Shown: positions 17,743-28,139, counted from the first letter of the stretch. The stretch: DNA of 64,000 nt from Motilimonas pumila (GCF_003596335.1 NZ_QZCH01000008.1:82924-146923); one strand, 5' to 3'. A program made the numbers and translations. Notes: generated from the letters alone by a model not told the origin.

Positions 17743-19878
17743 TCAGCTTCTTGTATAGTTGAAGTATCTCTTCAGTATATTTAATATTCGCTCAGGCTTT
17801 TGTCCTTGTTTCCAAAGACCTGCAGCGTATTTATTGGCTTCTAACATGGTTGGATAGGCGTGAACCGTGGCCAATATTTTGTTTAAGCCTAAGCCGTGTT
17901 TCATTGCTAAAACAAATTCGCCAATGATTTCTCCTGCGTTATGTCCGACAATCGTCACCCCTAATATTTTGTCTTTTCCTGGCACAGTGAGGACTTTGAC
18001 AAAGCCTTGTGTAGCCCCGTCGGCGATAGCTCTGTCTAAGTCGCTCAAGTCGTATTGTGTCACTTGGTAGGGGGTGTTGCGTTGTTTGGCTTCTTGCTCA
18101 TTCAGGCCGACGCGTGCAACTTGTGGCTCACAATATGTGACCGCCGGAATGACGTCATAATTGGCTTTAAATTGTTTTAAACGGCCAAACAGAGCATTGA
18201 CGCTCGCGTACCAGGCTTGATGCGATGCAAAGTGAGTAAATTGCATCGGGCCGGCTACATCACCCACTGCGTACATGTTGTCGTATTGAGTGCGCAGATA
18301 ATCGTCAACTTTGATCGTGCCATTGTCGTTAAGGGTAATGCCCAGTTCCTCTAGACCAAAGCCGCGGGTATTAGCCTTGCGACCTACCGCGATCAATACT
18401 TGGTCAAACAAGATCGTTTGTGATTTATCGCCTTGGCTAACGTTTAATTGTGGTTGCCCTTGCTGAACACTGAACGCATCGGCGCTCGCATTAAGCAATA
18501 GTTCACAACCGTCTTGTTGCAATTGCGTAGCTAATAACTGTGCGGTTTCACTGTCCTCTCGGGGGAGTACTTGCTTTGCCATATCGACAATGATGACTTT
18601 ACTGCCAAAACGAGCGAAGCACTGTGCGAGTTCACAACCAATAGGGCCTGCCCCCAATACCAATAATCGCTTGGGTAAGGTTTGTAACTGCCAGATGGTA
18701 TCTGAAGTGAGGTAATCAATGTTATTGATCCCCGAAATATTTGGCACAAAAGGCTTAGCGCCTGTAGCAATAATGATATTTTGTGTGGTGAAGGTATGCT
18801 CACCAACCTTCACCCGGTAAGGGTCGACAATATGAGCTCGGCCGGTTTTACACTCAACCCCTAATCCTTCATAGCGTTCAATTGAGTCGTGGGGTTCAAT
18901 TTTACTGATCACTTGCTTCACTCTGGCCATGACTTCGGCAAAGTCGAGCTGTGCTTGCACGTGTTTTATACCGTATTTTTCGGCTTGTTGGCACTGGGTA
19001 TACACATGGGCTGACTTTAATAATGCTTTTGAGGGGACACAGCCTGTGTTTAAGCAATCACCGCCCATTTTGTGTTGTTCGATAATGGCCACTTTCGCTT
19101 TTACGGTGGCGGCTATATAGCTACTCACTAGGCCACCGGCACCGGCGCCAATCACCATCATGTTGTAGTCAAACTTAGTCGGCTTGTTAAAGCGCTTAGC
19201 CTGTTGCCAGCGATTAACTTGTTTACTGATAAACTGGGTGACGTAGGGTAAAAGAGCCAGCAACGCGAAAGCTATCAGTAGCGATGGTGAGGTAAGATCC
19301 GATAAGCTTTGGATTTTTGCCAGCTCAGTGCCCGCGTTCACGTACACTAAAGTGCCCGGCAGCATGCCTATTTGGCTTACCCAGTAAAAGGTGCGCAGCC
19401 GAATATCACTTAAGCCCATTAATAGGTTAATTAAAAAAAACGGAAAGATAGGCACTAACCTAAGACTAAAAAGGTATTTGGCTCCGTTTTCTGTCATCCC
19501 CTGTTGGACACCGGATAACTTATGCTGCCAGCGTTTAAGTACTGCATCTTTAAACACATAACGAGAAAATAGAAAAGCGCAACTAGCCCCTAAGGTACTG
19601 GCAAACGAGGCGATGACCAGCCCCCAAAATAACCCAAACAAGGCGCCCGCGAGCAGAGTTAATAGCGCCGCCCCCGGAAAAGAAAGCGCTGTGCTGACTA
19701 AGTAGATAACAAAAAACACCAACAAGTAGCGCCAAAAGTGAGTACTGACTTGCTGTTGCCAGTGAGCTTGTTGGCTTTGTAAGTATGACAAGCTTAAGTA
19801 CTGGTCTAATTCAAAGGCAAAAAAAGCAATGAATAACACCAAAAAGCTGACCAATAGGGTGATTTTTTTACTATCCAT
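17743..19878 (-). CDS. Fusion of a TVP38/DedA-like membrane domain with a FAD pyridine-nucleotide disulfide oxidoreductase
   Basis: A protein of 711 residues. The first ~220 residues form a VTT (TVP38/TMEM64) membrane domain with the family block FPGAALLTLLAGALFG and several helices. From about residue 235 a full class-I disulfide oxidoreductase follows: FAD-binding GAGAGGLVSS, redox pair GGDCLNTGCVPSKAL, NAD(P) site LGAGPIGCELAQ, second FAD site YAVGDV, and the dimerisation domain ending HAYPTMLEA. Relatives are mercuric reductase and dihydrolipoamide dehydrogenase, but no mercury-type N-terminal or C-terminal Cys pair was seen. I chose ATG 19878 (GGGAG upstream) over the longer frame to 19926. 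It overlaps the AhpD-like gene by 8 bp. The substrate is unknown. Confidence 0.88.
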   Translation of the reverse strand: MDSKKITLLVSFLVLFIAFFAFELDQYLSLSYLQSQQAHWQQQVSTHFWRYLLVFFVIYLVSTALSFPGAALLTLLAGALFGLFWGLVIASFASTLGASCAFLFSRYVFKDAVLKRWQHKLSGVQQGMTENGAKYLFSLRLVPIFPFFLINLLMGLSDIRLRTFYWVSQIGMLPGTLVYVNAGTELAKIQSLSDLTSPSLLIAFALLALLPYVTQFISKQVNRWQQAKRFNKPTKFDYNMMVIGAGAGGLVSSYIAATVKAKVAIIEQHKMGGDCLNTGCVPSKALLKSAHVYTQCQQAEKYGIKHVQAQLDFAEVMARVKQVISKIEPHDSIERYEGLGVECKTGRAHIVDPYRVKVGEHTFTTQNIIIATGAKPFVPNISGINNIDYLTSDTIWQLQTLPKRLLVLGAGPIGCELAQCFARFGSKVIIVDMAKQVLPREDSETAQLLATQLQQDGCELLLNASADAFSVQQGQPQLNVSQGDKSQTILFDQVLIAVGRKANTRGFGLEELGITLNDNGTIKVDDYLRTQYDNMYAVGDVAGPMQFTHFASHQAWYASVNALFGRLKQFKANYDVIPAVTYCEPQVARVGLNEQEAKQRNTPYQVTQYDLSDLDRAIADGATQGFVKVLTVPGKDKILGVTIVGHNAGEIIGEFVLAMKHGLGLNKILATVHAYPTMLEANKYAAGLWKQGQKPERILNILKRYFNYTRS

Positions 19879-20434
19879 CTTGTTGACTCCCTGTCGGTAA
19901 ATGGCAAAAACCCTGTGAAGGCACATCTAATGCAGCGTTAAACTTTGCCGACATATTTTGAAACGCGATAAGGCCGGTGAGCTCAACCAGTTCATCATCG
20001 TTAAACCAAGCTTTTAAATCTTTGGTGTGCTGATCGGTGACCCCTTGCTGAGTGTCTGTCATGGCTTCTGTATAGGCCAAAACCGCTCGCTCAATATCGT
20101 CAAATAAATCACTGTGACGCCAGTTATGCAAGGCTAACACCTTGTCTTCTGAACCTGCCCGTTTCGCCAGCGTCATGCTGTTGATATCGACGCAAAAGTG
20201 ACAAGCGTTGATCTGCGATACTTTGACTGTGACCAGAGAGCGAATGACCGGTGTGATGGGGGAGCGGCGTCGATTGATGACGCCATACAGGCAGGCCACA
20301 GCAGCAAATAATTTAGGGCTTCGACCCCACAGCATGCCAGGAATGAGTACCTGACCATAGTTCTTTTTTTGGGTGGCGAAGAAGGGCTTTAACCAAAAAG
20401 GGTATTGTTTGAGGGGTTTTACGTTTACTCTCAT
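19871..20434 (-). CDS. AhpD/carboxymuconolactone-decarboxylase-like protein
   Basis: A protein of 187 residues with the all-helical CMD/AhpD fold. The signature is the CxxC motif in INACHFCVDINSMTLAKR, followed by the helix KVLALHNW and an ERAVLAYTEAMT segment, all typical of peroxidase-related AhpD-like proteins. The CxxC suggests thiol-disulfide chemistry. It is first in a two-gene operon and ends 8 bp inside the start of the membrane oxidoreductase gene, which could supply electrons to it. That pairing is inference from position. Confidence 0.85.
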   Translation of the reverse strand: MRVNVKPLKQYPFWLKPFFATQKKNYGQVLIPGMLWGRSPKLFAAVACLYGVINRRRSPITPVIRSLVTVKVSQINACHFCVDINSMTLAKRAGSEDKVLALHNWRHSDLFDDIERAVLAYTEAMTDTQQGVTDQHTKDLKAWFNDDELVELTGLIAFQNMSAKFNAALDVPSQGFCHLPTGSQQDG

Positions 20435-20712
20435 CTGCGGCTTACCTGTATTGTTGTTATTGATGTGACCGGGGCGGTTATGAGTTTATTGCAAAATTAA
20501 TGCAGCGAGTGAAAATAAATTCCTAATTTACAAGCATTCAGCTTAGCCTCATAGTGTATTATTATGAATCTAAGGGCACGTTTTTGCGTTGCTTTATCGT
20601 CGTCTGCTTTCGTATGTTTCTAATAGTACGACGGTCGAAAGTAATCTAATCAATATTTTTACACATGCCTTCTTATTTTGATGTGTAGTGCAATGTTCAA
20701 TAGGGTTTGAAT

Positions 20713-22443
20713 TTGTTTCTCGTTCGTTTATTGGTGTGTTTGTGCGTGCTTTTTAGCGCATTTGCCAATGCCAAAGTCAGCTTTGAAGTAACCGGTGTAA
20801 AAAGTGAAGTTGAAGATAATATTTTAGCTTACCTAGAGTCTATCGCGGCGCCTAAATCAGGGGCCAAAAATCTTGGCCCTTACCAAGATAGCTTGACGGA
20901 AGAAGCATACAAAAGTTTGAAAGCTCTAGGGTATTACAACAGTACCGTCTCTCTCGACGTCAGCGAAAATCCCGATAAGAAAAAGCAACTCAAGGTCAAG
21001 GTGAAAGTTGTGCTTGGACCACCGGTCAAAGTCACGGAGCTCGATTTAAAGTTACTCGGTGAGGCACGTCATGATGAAACCTTCTTAGAGTTTGTCAATA
21101 AGTTACCGCTCAAAGAAGGCATGAACTTGAATCATGGTACTTATAGTAGCGCCAAATCCAGCGTGGTCAGTCAAGCTTTGCAACGCGGTTATTTTAACGG
21201 CAAGTACCAAACAGCTAAAGTAGAGGTAAAAGCTAAACAAAATACCGCCAAGATCACGCTTCACTTTGATTCGGGCATTCGTTATCGATTTGGTCAAGTG
21301 GAATTTGTATTAGACTCGCCAGCAGAAGCTCTGAGTCGTGAAATGGTCCCATTTGAACAGGGTGACTATTACCATGGCAATATTATCTCCCAATACAGTT
21401 TAGATCTGAGTGATACCAACTATTTTGACAGCGTATTGGTTCGGCCCAATATTGAAAAGGCGGTGGGCAATCAGGTACCTATCGAAGTCAGCATTGATTT
21501 AAAACCCAAGAACACCTACGAGGTGGGAGCGGGGGTGACAACCGATGCTGGGCCGCGAGTGAAATTTAAATGGACGCGGCCTTGGGTCAACCAGCATGGC
21601 CACAGTTTGGGGACGGAATTAGAGTTAAGTGAACCCAAGCAGATTATCTCTGCGTTCTATAAGGTACCTGTGGATGATCCTAACGACAGTTATTTCAATT
21701 TTCAAACTGGTTACCAGCGCCTTGACGAGAATGACACTGACAGTAAAAAATACACCCTGACTGTCAGGCGCTTTTGGCGTACACCCGGTAATTGGGAGCG
21801 AACTGCTTTTTTAAAATATGATATTGAGGACAGTATTCAAGGTAGCCAAGCGCTTAAAACCAATCTAATTATCCCTGGTATAAGTTATGTTAGAACGCGA
21901 GTAAGGGGGGGCATTAATGCCTATTGGGGCGACAAACAGTTAATGTCGGTAGAGCTTTCTAACAAAATTTGGACTTCAGATGAAGACATCATCAGGCTAC
22001 ACGGCCAAACCAAGTGGCTGCGCACTTTTAACCAAACCCATAGGTTGTTAACCCGGCTTGAGCTTGGTTTTATTCAGGCCGACTCTATCTATAATGTGCC
22101 GTCGTCGATGCGTTTTTTCGCAGGGGGAGACCAGTCTATCCGGGGTTACGACTATAAAAGTATCGCGCCTAAGGACGAAGCCGGTAAATTGATTGGTGGG
22201 CGCTACCTTGGCGTTGGTAGCGTTGAATACAGTTATCCGATTTTGGAGAAATGGCGCGGCGCGGCGTTTGTTGATTTTGGCAATGCCACCAATGACTTTG
22301 ACGAAGAGTTAAAAGTGGGAGCGGGTATTGGTGTTGCTTGGTCATCACCCGTGGGGCCGTTGAAAATGTTTCTCGGGGTGCCAGTTAACGATGATGAAGA
22401 AGACGGCGTTAAGTTTCACTTCTTAATGGGGCCGGAATTATGA
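20713..22443 (+). CDS. tamA: Translocation and assembly module outer-membrane protein TamA
   Basis: BamA-superfamily (Omp85) outer-membrane protein that, with TamB, helps place outer-membrane proteins and move lipids between membranes. About 576 residues: signal peptide (LLVCLCVLFSAFANA), three POTRA domains (about 22-265), then a 16-strand barrel with the Omp85 motif SMRFFAGGDQSIRGYDY and a C-terminal strand. The start is not ATG. TTG 20713 has AGGG seven bases upstream; TTG 20707 is too close to it. The gene overlaps tamB by 4 bp. Confidence 0.94.
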   Translation: MFLVRLLVCLCVLFSAFANAKVSFEVTGVKSEVEDNILAYLESIAAPKSGAKNLGPYQDSLTEEAYKSLKALGYYNSTVSLDVSENPDKKKQLKVKVKVVLGPPVKVTELDLKLLGEARHDETFLEFVNKLPLKEGMNLNHGTYSSAKSSVVSQALQRGYFNGKYQTAKVEVKAKQNTAKITLHFDSGIRYRFGQVEFVLDSPAEALSREMVPFEQGDYYHGNIISQYSLDLSDTNYFDSVLVRPNIEKAVGNQVPIEVSIDLKPKNTYEVGAGVTTDAGPRVKFKWTRPWVNQHGHSLGTELELSEPKQIISAFYKVPVDDPNDSYFNFQTGYQRLDENDTDSKKYTLTVRRFWRTPGNWERTAFLKYDIEDSIQGSQALKTNLIIPGISYVRTRVRGGINAYWGDKQLMSVELSNKIWTSDEDIIRLHGQTKWLRTFNQTHRLLTRLELGFIQADSIYNVPSSMRFFAGGDQSIRGYDYKSIAPKDEAGKLIGGRYLGVGSVEYSYPILEKWRGAAFVDFGNATNDFDEELKVGAGIGVAWSSPVGPLKMFLGVPVNDDEEDGVKFHFLMGPEL

Positions 22444-25400
22444 TGTGGCTCAGGCGTATATTCTTAGCGGGTATTTTTTTCATCACAGTGATCATTGGTC
22501 TGCTGCTCAGTCATCAGGGCAATGCTTGGCTGCTTAAGCTGACAACTCGCTGGGTTCCTCAGTTACAAATAGAGCTATCCCAAGGCACCTTGCTGTTTGG
22601 CGCAGAAATTTCTCATTTAAGTTGGCAAGATGAGATGATCGAACTAGACATTGCGAATATTCGATACCGGATGGATTGGTCTTGCTTACCGCAAACTTTG
22701 TGTTTGACCGAGTTAGCCGCTGCGCAAGCAAATATTGCGTTACTCGCCTTGTCAACGGATAGTGATACGCCCTCCAATGATGCGGAAGCTTCCCTTGGCT
22801 CCATATCACTGCCCATCGCCTTAGAGGTAGGTAATATTGACCTTAAGCAGGTGAGCTATCGCCAGCCCGGCTTAGTGGTAGATTTAGAGCACTTTTTCAC
22901 GCAATTGAAAGTCAATAATCAGCAAGGTGTTTGGGCCAACCCAAGTATCCATGGATTGACAGTTGCCATGCTGCCTGATCAACCCGCACAGGAGACAGAA
23001 CCAGCGCATTCGCAGCATAATTCAAGCTCGGCGGCAGGAAAGGGGAACCTTACTGCCCAAGATAAGAGCCTTCTTTCCTTACCTGAAATACATTTGCCCA
23101 TTGCCATTGAACTTGCCCCGGCCTCACTGAGCCAATTTGTGTTTACTCAAGATGCTACGCGTATCGACGTCACCAGTGTATTACTGCGTGCTAAAGCGCA
23201 AGATGCCAATATCAAGATTACGGAGTTAGATTTGGTCATGCCGCAAGCTAACGCGGCTATGTCGGCTAATGTAGAGATGCAAGATACTTGGCCAATGCAA
23301 TTAGATGCCAGCGCCGAGGTCAAAGATTTTGCACCGGTGACGGGGCAAAAACTGACGCTAAATCTGCAAGGCGACCTGGACAAGCTTCATGCCGATGTGC
23401 ATTTGAATCAACTTATTGAAGCTCAGCTTTCCGGGCACGTTGCGCCACTCAATTTGGACTTTCCTCATCAGCTTAAGCTGACGTGGCCAACATTACAGTG
23501 GCCGTTAACGGGGAAAGGTGATTATCGCTTAGCCGCCGGGGAAATGAGCAGTAAAGGCAGTCTAAAGCAATTTGCCGCCAGCGCGTTTTCCAAAGCCAAT
23601 ATCGATGGCGTGCCTGAGTTTGCTTTTGCGGCCGATGTGACCGGTAACTTATCTAAGATAAAAGTGAAGCGGTTACAGTTGGATACCTTACAAGGCAAAG
23701 CCCTCTTAAGCGGTGACTTAAGCCTAGGTGATAGCATTGCGTGGCAAGGCCAACTTGGCCTTGATAATATTCGCAGCGATGAATTGGCACCTGACTTTCC
23801 AGCCGATGTATCTGGAAATATAACGCATGAATTTAAGCTGGCGGGAGATAAGTGGGCGGTTAATGTGCCTGACCTTAAGTTAGATGGCAGCTTGATGAAT
23901 GAGCCGCTGCATATTTCGGGGCAGTTTAGTACCAACCAAGATCTTGCTTTTGATATTCCCGGGGTAGATATCGTCAATGGTCTGAATCAAATACACGCCA
24001 AGGGCAAAGTAAGTCAACAAGCCAATTTACACGTTCGCATTGATGTACCCGATATCACCAAATCTTACCCCGACGGTAGGGGATCGATTAAAGGTGAAAT
24101 CAAAGTGTCTGGTGCGCTGACTGCGCCTGAATTAGACATAAACTTATCGGCATTGGCATTAGGCTTTGCAGAGCTCTCGATTGCTCAAGCTAACGTTCAA
24201 GGTAAGGTCGTGGCTGCAGAGAAACCTTCGGGCAATATCTCCCTTGTCGCTGAGGATATTATGCAACCCGGATTCAACTTGACCAAGGTTGCACTCTCGC
24301 TTGATGGTGATGCGAATGCGCACCAAGCCGCATTGGCTATCGAAGGTACACCTGTTGCAGCCAATGTGGTTGTCAGTGGTAAGTTACAAAAAAATACCTG
24401 GCAAGGCAGCCTTAATCAGGCCTGGTTTAGTAGTATAGAGGGGCGCTGGCAATTAGCTGCGCCTGCGGCCATCACGGCCGACATAGATAAAGCGGCGTTA
24501 GATTTAGCTCAGCAATGTTGGCACTCGGACAACAGCCGTTTTTGTATTGAGCCAAGCCAAGTAGGCAGCAGTGGCCAAGCTAGCTTAAACCTTGAACGTT
24601 ACTTACTGAACCGGGTGCAACCTTTTATGCCTGCACAAGCTGTGCTTAATGGCAGCATTAGTAGCCAGCTTGCGCTGAAATGGAGCCCTGACACTAAACC
24701 CACGGCGAAGCTAACGTTGGCAGCAGAAGATGCCGGCTTCACGTTTATTGAAGACAAGGGGACTGAACATGCGGTGCCAATTAAGCAGTTATCACTAGAC
24801 GGTCAACTCGATCAAAGCAAAGCGAAGATTGACTTTAAATTAGACGCAGCAGCCCTAGGCCAAGCCGATGTCGCCCTGAGCGTTGCCCCTTATAGTGAGC
24901 AGCAAAACGTACAAGGTACTTTGCGTTATCAAGGCTTAGATCTGGCGGCATTGCATTATCTCGTGCCCGTGCTTGAGCGCCTAAAAGGCGCCCTGTCTTT
25001 AGACATGATGGTTTCAGGTCCGCTCCAGAAGCCTGCAATTCAAGGCCAGTTAGTTTTAACCGATGCTGAGTTAGGCGGAGGCAGTATGCCAATGATGCTG
25101 ACAGGCCTACAAACTAAGCTGACTCTGGATGGTTATCAAGGTGCATTAAGTGGTGAGTTTTACAGTGGAAAAGGTAAAGCAGAGCTTGATGGCGAGTTTG
25201 ATTGGCAAAAAGAGCTGGATGCGTGGCTTACTTTAAAGGGCGACAAGCTGGAAGTTGATTATTTATCACAAGTTAGGCTGAATGTAAGCCCGGATATTAA
25301 GTTAGCGGTTGCAGACAAAGCTGTCAGCTTAACTGGTCAAGTTGAGGTACCTTCTGGGCTGATTCATGTGACAAGTTTACCTGCCGGTGCGGTGAGCATG

Positions 25401-26171
25401 TCAGATGATATCGTGGTCGTTGATGATGAGGTTGCCCCTAAACAAACGTCCAATATGCCTATTATTATGGATTTAGCCATCAGGATTTTGGACCGGGTAG
25501 AGATCGACGCGTTCGGTCTTCGTACTCATTTACAAGGCTTGTTGGCGGTGAAGAAAAAAGTGGATGGCCCGGTTTTAACTAACGGTGAAATTCACTTAGT
25601 GGATGGTACCTACCGTGCCTTTGGCCAAAGTCTGGTTATTAACCGTGGCCAAATAATCTTTTCTGGCCCACCGGATAAACCCTTTTTGTCGGTAGATGCG
25701 ATCCGTGACCCAGACTTAATTGAAGACGACGTGACCGCCGGTATAAAACTAGAAGGCCCAGTGTCAGAGCCAGAAGTGACTATTTACTCGCAACCGGCGA
25801 TGGATCAGCAAAATGCCCTGTCTTATTTGTTACGAGGCCGTGGCATGGACTCTGATTCTGGCGATAACTCTATGGTCACCACCATGTTGATATCCATGGG
25901 GGTAGGTAGAACGGCAGGCACGATAAACCAAATCGGCGAAGCATTTGGTGTCAAAGACTTATCGGTCGATTCTTCAGGCTCGGGTGATAGCTCTAAATTG
26001 ACCATCAGTGGCTACATTTTACCCGGAGTTCAGGTACGTTATGGCATTGGCCTATTTGATTCAGTGACCGACGTTGCTATTCGTTATGAGGTCTTGCCTA
26101 AGCTATATCTTGAGGCGGTCAGTGGGCTCAACAATGCATTTGATATCTACTACGAATTTGACTGGGAGTAG
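22440..26171 (+). CDS. tamB: Translocation and assembly module inner-membrane protein TamB
   Basis: AsmA-like bridge protein of 1243 residues, anchored in the inner membrane by one N-terminal helix (about 3-22) and reaching through the periplasm to TamA. Most of the chain is beta-rich repeat (a lipid-conducting groove in this family). The C-terminal DUF490/TamB domain (about 900-1243) is clear: DGTYRAFGQSLVINRGQIIFSG, then ALSYLLRGRG, TISGYILPGVQVRYGIGLFDS and the terminal YYEFDWE. It starts inside the tamA stop (ATGATG). Confidence 0.95.
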   Translation: MMWLRRIFLAGIFFITVIIGLLLSHQGNAWLLKLTTRWVPQLQIELSQGTLLFGAEISHLSWQDEMIELDIANIRYRMDWSCLPQTLCLTELAAAQANIALLALSTDSDTPSNDAEASLGSISLPIALEVGNIDLKQVSYRQPGLVVDLEHFFTQLKVNNQQGVWANPSIHGLTVAMLPDQPAQETEPAHSQHNSSSAAGKGNLTAQDKSLLSLPEIHLPIAIELAPASLSQFVFTQDATRIDVTSVLLRAKAQDANIKITELDLVMPQANAAMSANVEMQDTWPMQLDASAEVKDFAPVTGQKLTLNLQGDLDKLHADVHLNQLIEAQLSGHVAPLNLDFPHQLKLTWPTLQWPLTGKGDYRLAAGEMSSKGSLKQFAASAFSKANIDGVPEFAFAADVTGNLSKIKVKRLQLDTLQGKALLSGDLSLGDSIAWQGQLGLDNIRSDELAPDFPADVSGNITHEFKLAGDKWAVNVPDLKLDGSLMNEPLHISGQFSTNQDLAFDIPGVDIVNGLNQIHAKGKVSQQANLHVRIDVPDITKSYPDGRGSIKGEIKVSGALTAPELDINLSALALGFAELSIAQANVQGKVVAAEKPSGNISLVAEDIMQPGFNLTKVALSLDGDANAHQAALAIEGTPVAANVVVSGKLQKNTWQGSLNQAWFSSIEGRWQLAAPAAITADIDKAALDLAQQCWHSDNSRFCIEPSQVGSSGQASLNLERYLLNRVQPFMPAQAVLNGSISSQLALKWSPDTKPTAKLTLAAEDAGFTFIEDKGTEHAVPIKQLSLDGQLDQSKAKIDFKLDAAALGQADVALSVAPYSEQQNVQGTLRYQGLDLAALHYLVPVLERLKGALSLDMMVSGPLQKPAIQGQLVLTDAELGGGSMPMMLTGLQTKLTLDGYQGALSGEFYSGKGKAELDGEFDWQKELDAWLTLKGDKLEVDYLSQVRLNVSPDIKLAVADKAVSLTGQVEVPSGLIHVTSLPAGAVSMSDDIVVVDDEVAPKQTSNMPIIMDLAIRILDRVEIDAFGLRTHLQGLLAVKKKVDGPVLTNGEIHLVDGTYRAFGQSLVINRGQIIFSGPPDKPFLSVDAIRDPDLIEDDVTAGIKLEGPVSEPEVTIYSQPAMDQQNALSYLLRGRGMDSDSGDNSMVTTMLISMGVGRTAGTINQIGEAFGVKDLSVDSSGSGDSSKLTISGYILPGVQVRYGIGLFDSVTDVAIRYEVLPKLYLEAVSGLNNAFDIYYEFDWE

Positions 26172-26188
26172 CTTCGCAAAAAAGCAAA

Positions 26189-26213
26189 CAGCGGGTTATT
26201 TTATTACCCGCTG
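26189..26213 (-). terminator. Terminator between tamB and ggt
   Basis: Stem CAGCGGGT / ACCCGCTG with an AT-rich loop. On the minus strand it is followed by TTTGCTTTTTTG, so it best serves ggt, and may also limit tamB read-through. Confidence 0.7.
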
Positions 26214-26222
26214 CTTATGCCA

Positions 26223-28064
26223 TTAATCAAGCGTCGCCGCACTGCCTTCACGTCGAGTGTCGACACCTGAAATGATGCTGTTGCCGTCAATTATAAAGCC
26301 ATGTAACCCACTATTAAGATCTTTTACGGTTACCTCATAGCCCATTGCTTTCAATGACGCTTCAAACTTAGTAGCGGCGGTGCCTGCTTCGAGCTCATAA
26401 CTGCCAAAGCGATTAACCATATGTGGTAATTCAATGGCTTGTTGTAACGTCATGCCCCAATCAAGGTGCGCTATCAGTGTTGTCAGTACGTAATTAATGA
26501 TACGGCTGCCACCAGGCGAGCCTATCACTAAGTAAGGCTGATTAGACTTAAAAACAATGGTCGGTGCCATGGACGAGCGCGGCCGCTTCCCCGGCGCAAC
26601 TTTGTTTGCCACATCCAGGCCAGCTTGCTTGGGGGAAAAAGCAAAATCGGTTAACTGGTTATTAAGTAAAAAGCCGCCCACCATCAAGCGCGAGCCAAAC
26701 ACATTTTCTATGCTTGAGGTCATCGATACAAGATTTCCTGCTTGGTCTCGAATGGCGAAGTGTGTGGTAGAGGGTTGCTCAATGCTTACTTCTGCGCTCA
26801 GGTTAGCTTGCGGCATGGCCATATCAGGTTGGCCCGGAGGCATAGCCGCGCGCGCTTTACCGCCCGGTTGAAGCAGGTTTTGACGCTGGCGGATGTACTC
26901 TGGTGCCAACAAATTAAGGTTCGGCCCCTGATAAAAATCAGGATCAGCCATATATTTACCTCGGTCGGCAAACGCCAAACGAGAGGCCTCGCCAATTAAC
27001 CGCCATGACTCGGGACTGTTTGGGCCCATTTCGGCAAGGTTGCTGTTCGCTAATAAAGCCAAACTTTGGTTGACGGTTAAACCACCTGACGAAGGCAGCC
27101 CCATGCCGCAGACTTTAACTTGACGGTAATCAGAACAAACAGGTGAGCGTAACTTGGCCTGGTACTCTTGCATGTCTTGCATCGAAAGGTAACCAGGGTT
27201 AGTAGTATGGCGAGACACTTTATCCACCATGGCTTTGGCCAGTGGGCCCTGATAAAACCCTGCGGTTCCTTGCTTGGCAATCAAAGTTAAGCTGTGAGCA
27301 TAGGCCGGATTTTTAAGCGTTGCACCGGCCGCAACGGCGTTACCTTGATTATCGTAAAAGTAAGCCTTGGCCGCTTCATCTTGGCTGAGGCGCGCAGCGT
27401 CTTTGGTTAATAACGTGTGTAGCCGAGGAGAAACAACAAACCCTTTCTGCGCCAATTCAATTGCGGGCTGAAACAGTGTTTGCCAAGGGAGCTTGCCATG
27501 TTGCTGATGGCTTTTCGCCATCAATGCAATGACGCCGGGCACGCCGACTGAGCGTCCGCCGACCACGGCTTCAAAGAAGGGTAATGGTTTGCCATCTTTA
27601 TCGATAAATATATTATCTGGGATATTACTGGGCGCAGTCTCGCGGCCGTCATACGATAACAGCTGTTGTTTGTGCTGATCAAAGTAGAGCATAAATGCGC
27701 CGCCGCCGATACCTGAAGACTGCGGCTCAACCAAGCCTAACACCAATTGGGCACTCACCATGGCGTCAACGGCACTGCCTCCTAGCTTGAGGATCGCTAA
27801 CGCTGCGTTGGTAGCATGCGGGTTCGCGGTCACCACCATGGTGTGGCGTGCCGTGACCACTTGGCTTTGCTGGCGTGCTGTCGCTGACTCTGGCGTAAAG
27901 CTATCGGTTACTTGAGCGCTAGCCTGGGTTTTACTTGGCAATAAGCTCATTATTAGGACTGTGAGCAAGGTGCCAACGGATAGCTTAAATATGGATGAGC
28001 AGGGCCGATATAATAAAGGGTTTACTGCTGCGCGACGGACTGAAAATAAGCCAGTTTTTGTCAT
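26223..28064 (-). CDS. ggt: Gamma-glutamyltransferase
   Basis: Periplasmic N-terminal-nucleophile hydrolase that cleaves gamma-glutamyl bonds of glutathione and related peptides and self-cleaves into two subunits. It has 613 residues with a long N-terminal export signal (hydrophobic LSVGTLLTVLIMSLLP, about 28-45). The processing Thr is in QPSTTHFAIRD (the small subunit starts at the second Thr of STT). Glycine-rich and substrate loops (SSGIGGGAFMLYF, DGRETAP, GSPGGSRIINYV) are intact. AGAGA upstream supports the start. It is a single gene, opposite tamAB. Confidence 0.95.
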   Translation of the reverse strand: MTKTGLFSVRRAAVNPLLYRPCSSIFKLSVGTLLTVLIMSLLPSKTQASAQVTDSFTPESATARQQSQVVTARHTMVVTANPHATNAALAILKLGGSAVDAMVSAQLVLGLVEPQSSGIGGGAFMLYFDQHKQQLLSYDGRETAPSNIPDNIFIDKDGKPLPFFEAVVGGRSVGVPGVIALMAKSHQQHGKLPWQTLFQPAIELAQKGFVVSPRLHTLLTKDAARLSQDEAAKAYFYDNQGNAVAAGATLKNPAYAHSLTLIAKQGTAGFYQGPLAKAMVDKVSRHTTNPGYLSMQDMQEYQAKLRSPVCSDYRQVKVCGMGLPSSGGLTVNQSLALLANSNLAEMGPNSPESWRLIGEASRLAFADRGKYMADPDFYQGPNLNLLAPEYIRQRQNLLQPGGKARAAMPPGQPDMAMPQANLSAEVSIEQPSTTHFAIRDQAGNLVSMTSSIENVFGSRLMVGGFLLNNQLTDFAFSPKQAGLDVANKVAPGKRPRSSMAPTIVFKSNQPYLVIGSPGGSRIINYVLTTLIAHLDWGMTLQQAIELPHMVNRFGSYELEAGTAATKFEASLKAMGYEVTVKDLNSGLHGFIIDGNSIISGVDTRREGSAATLD

Positions 28065-28115
28065 AAAAAATCTCTTAGCAAAAGTGATGTTTACAAGTTA
28101 GCCGCAAATAAAAAA

Positions 28116-28131
28116 TCCGCCAGTAGGCGGA
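28116..28131 (-). terminator. Terminator after the GH20 gene
   Basis: TCCGCC-AGTA-GGCGGA, followed on the minus strand by TTTTTTATTTG. It marks the end of the chitin-oligosaccharide operon. Confidence 0.85.
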
Positions 28132-28139
28132 CTTATTAT

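Noticed and set aside
17743..19878. Calling the fusion protein a mercuric reductase
   Set aside because: It lacks the N-terminal metal-binding domain and the C-terminal Cys pair of MerA, and no mer genes are near.
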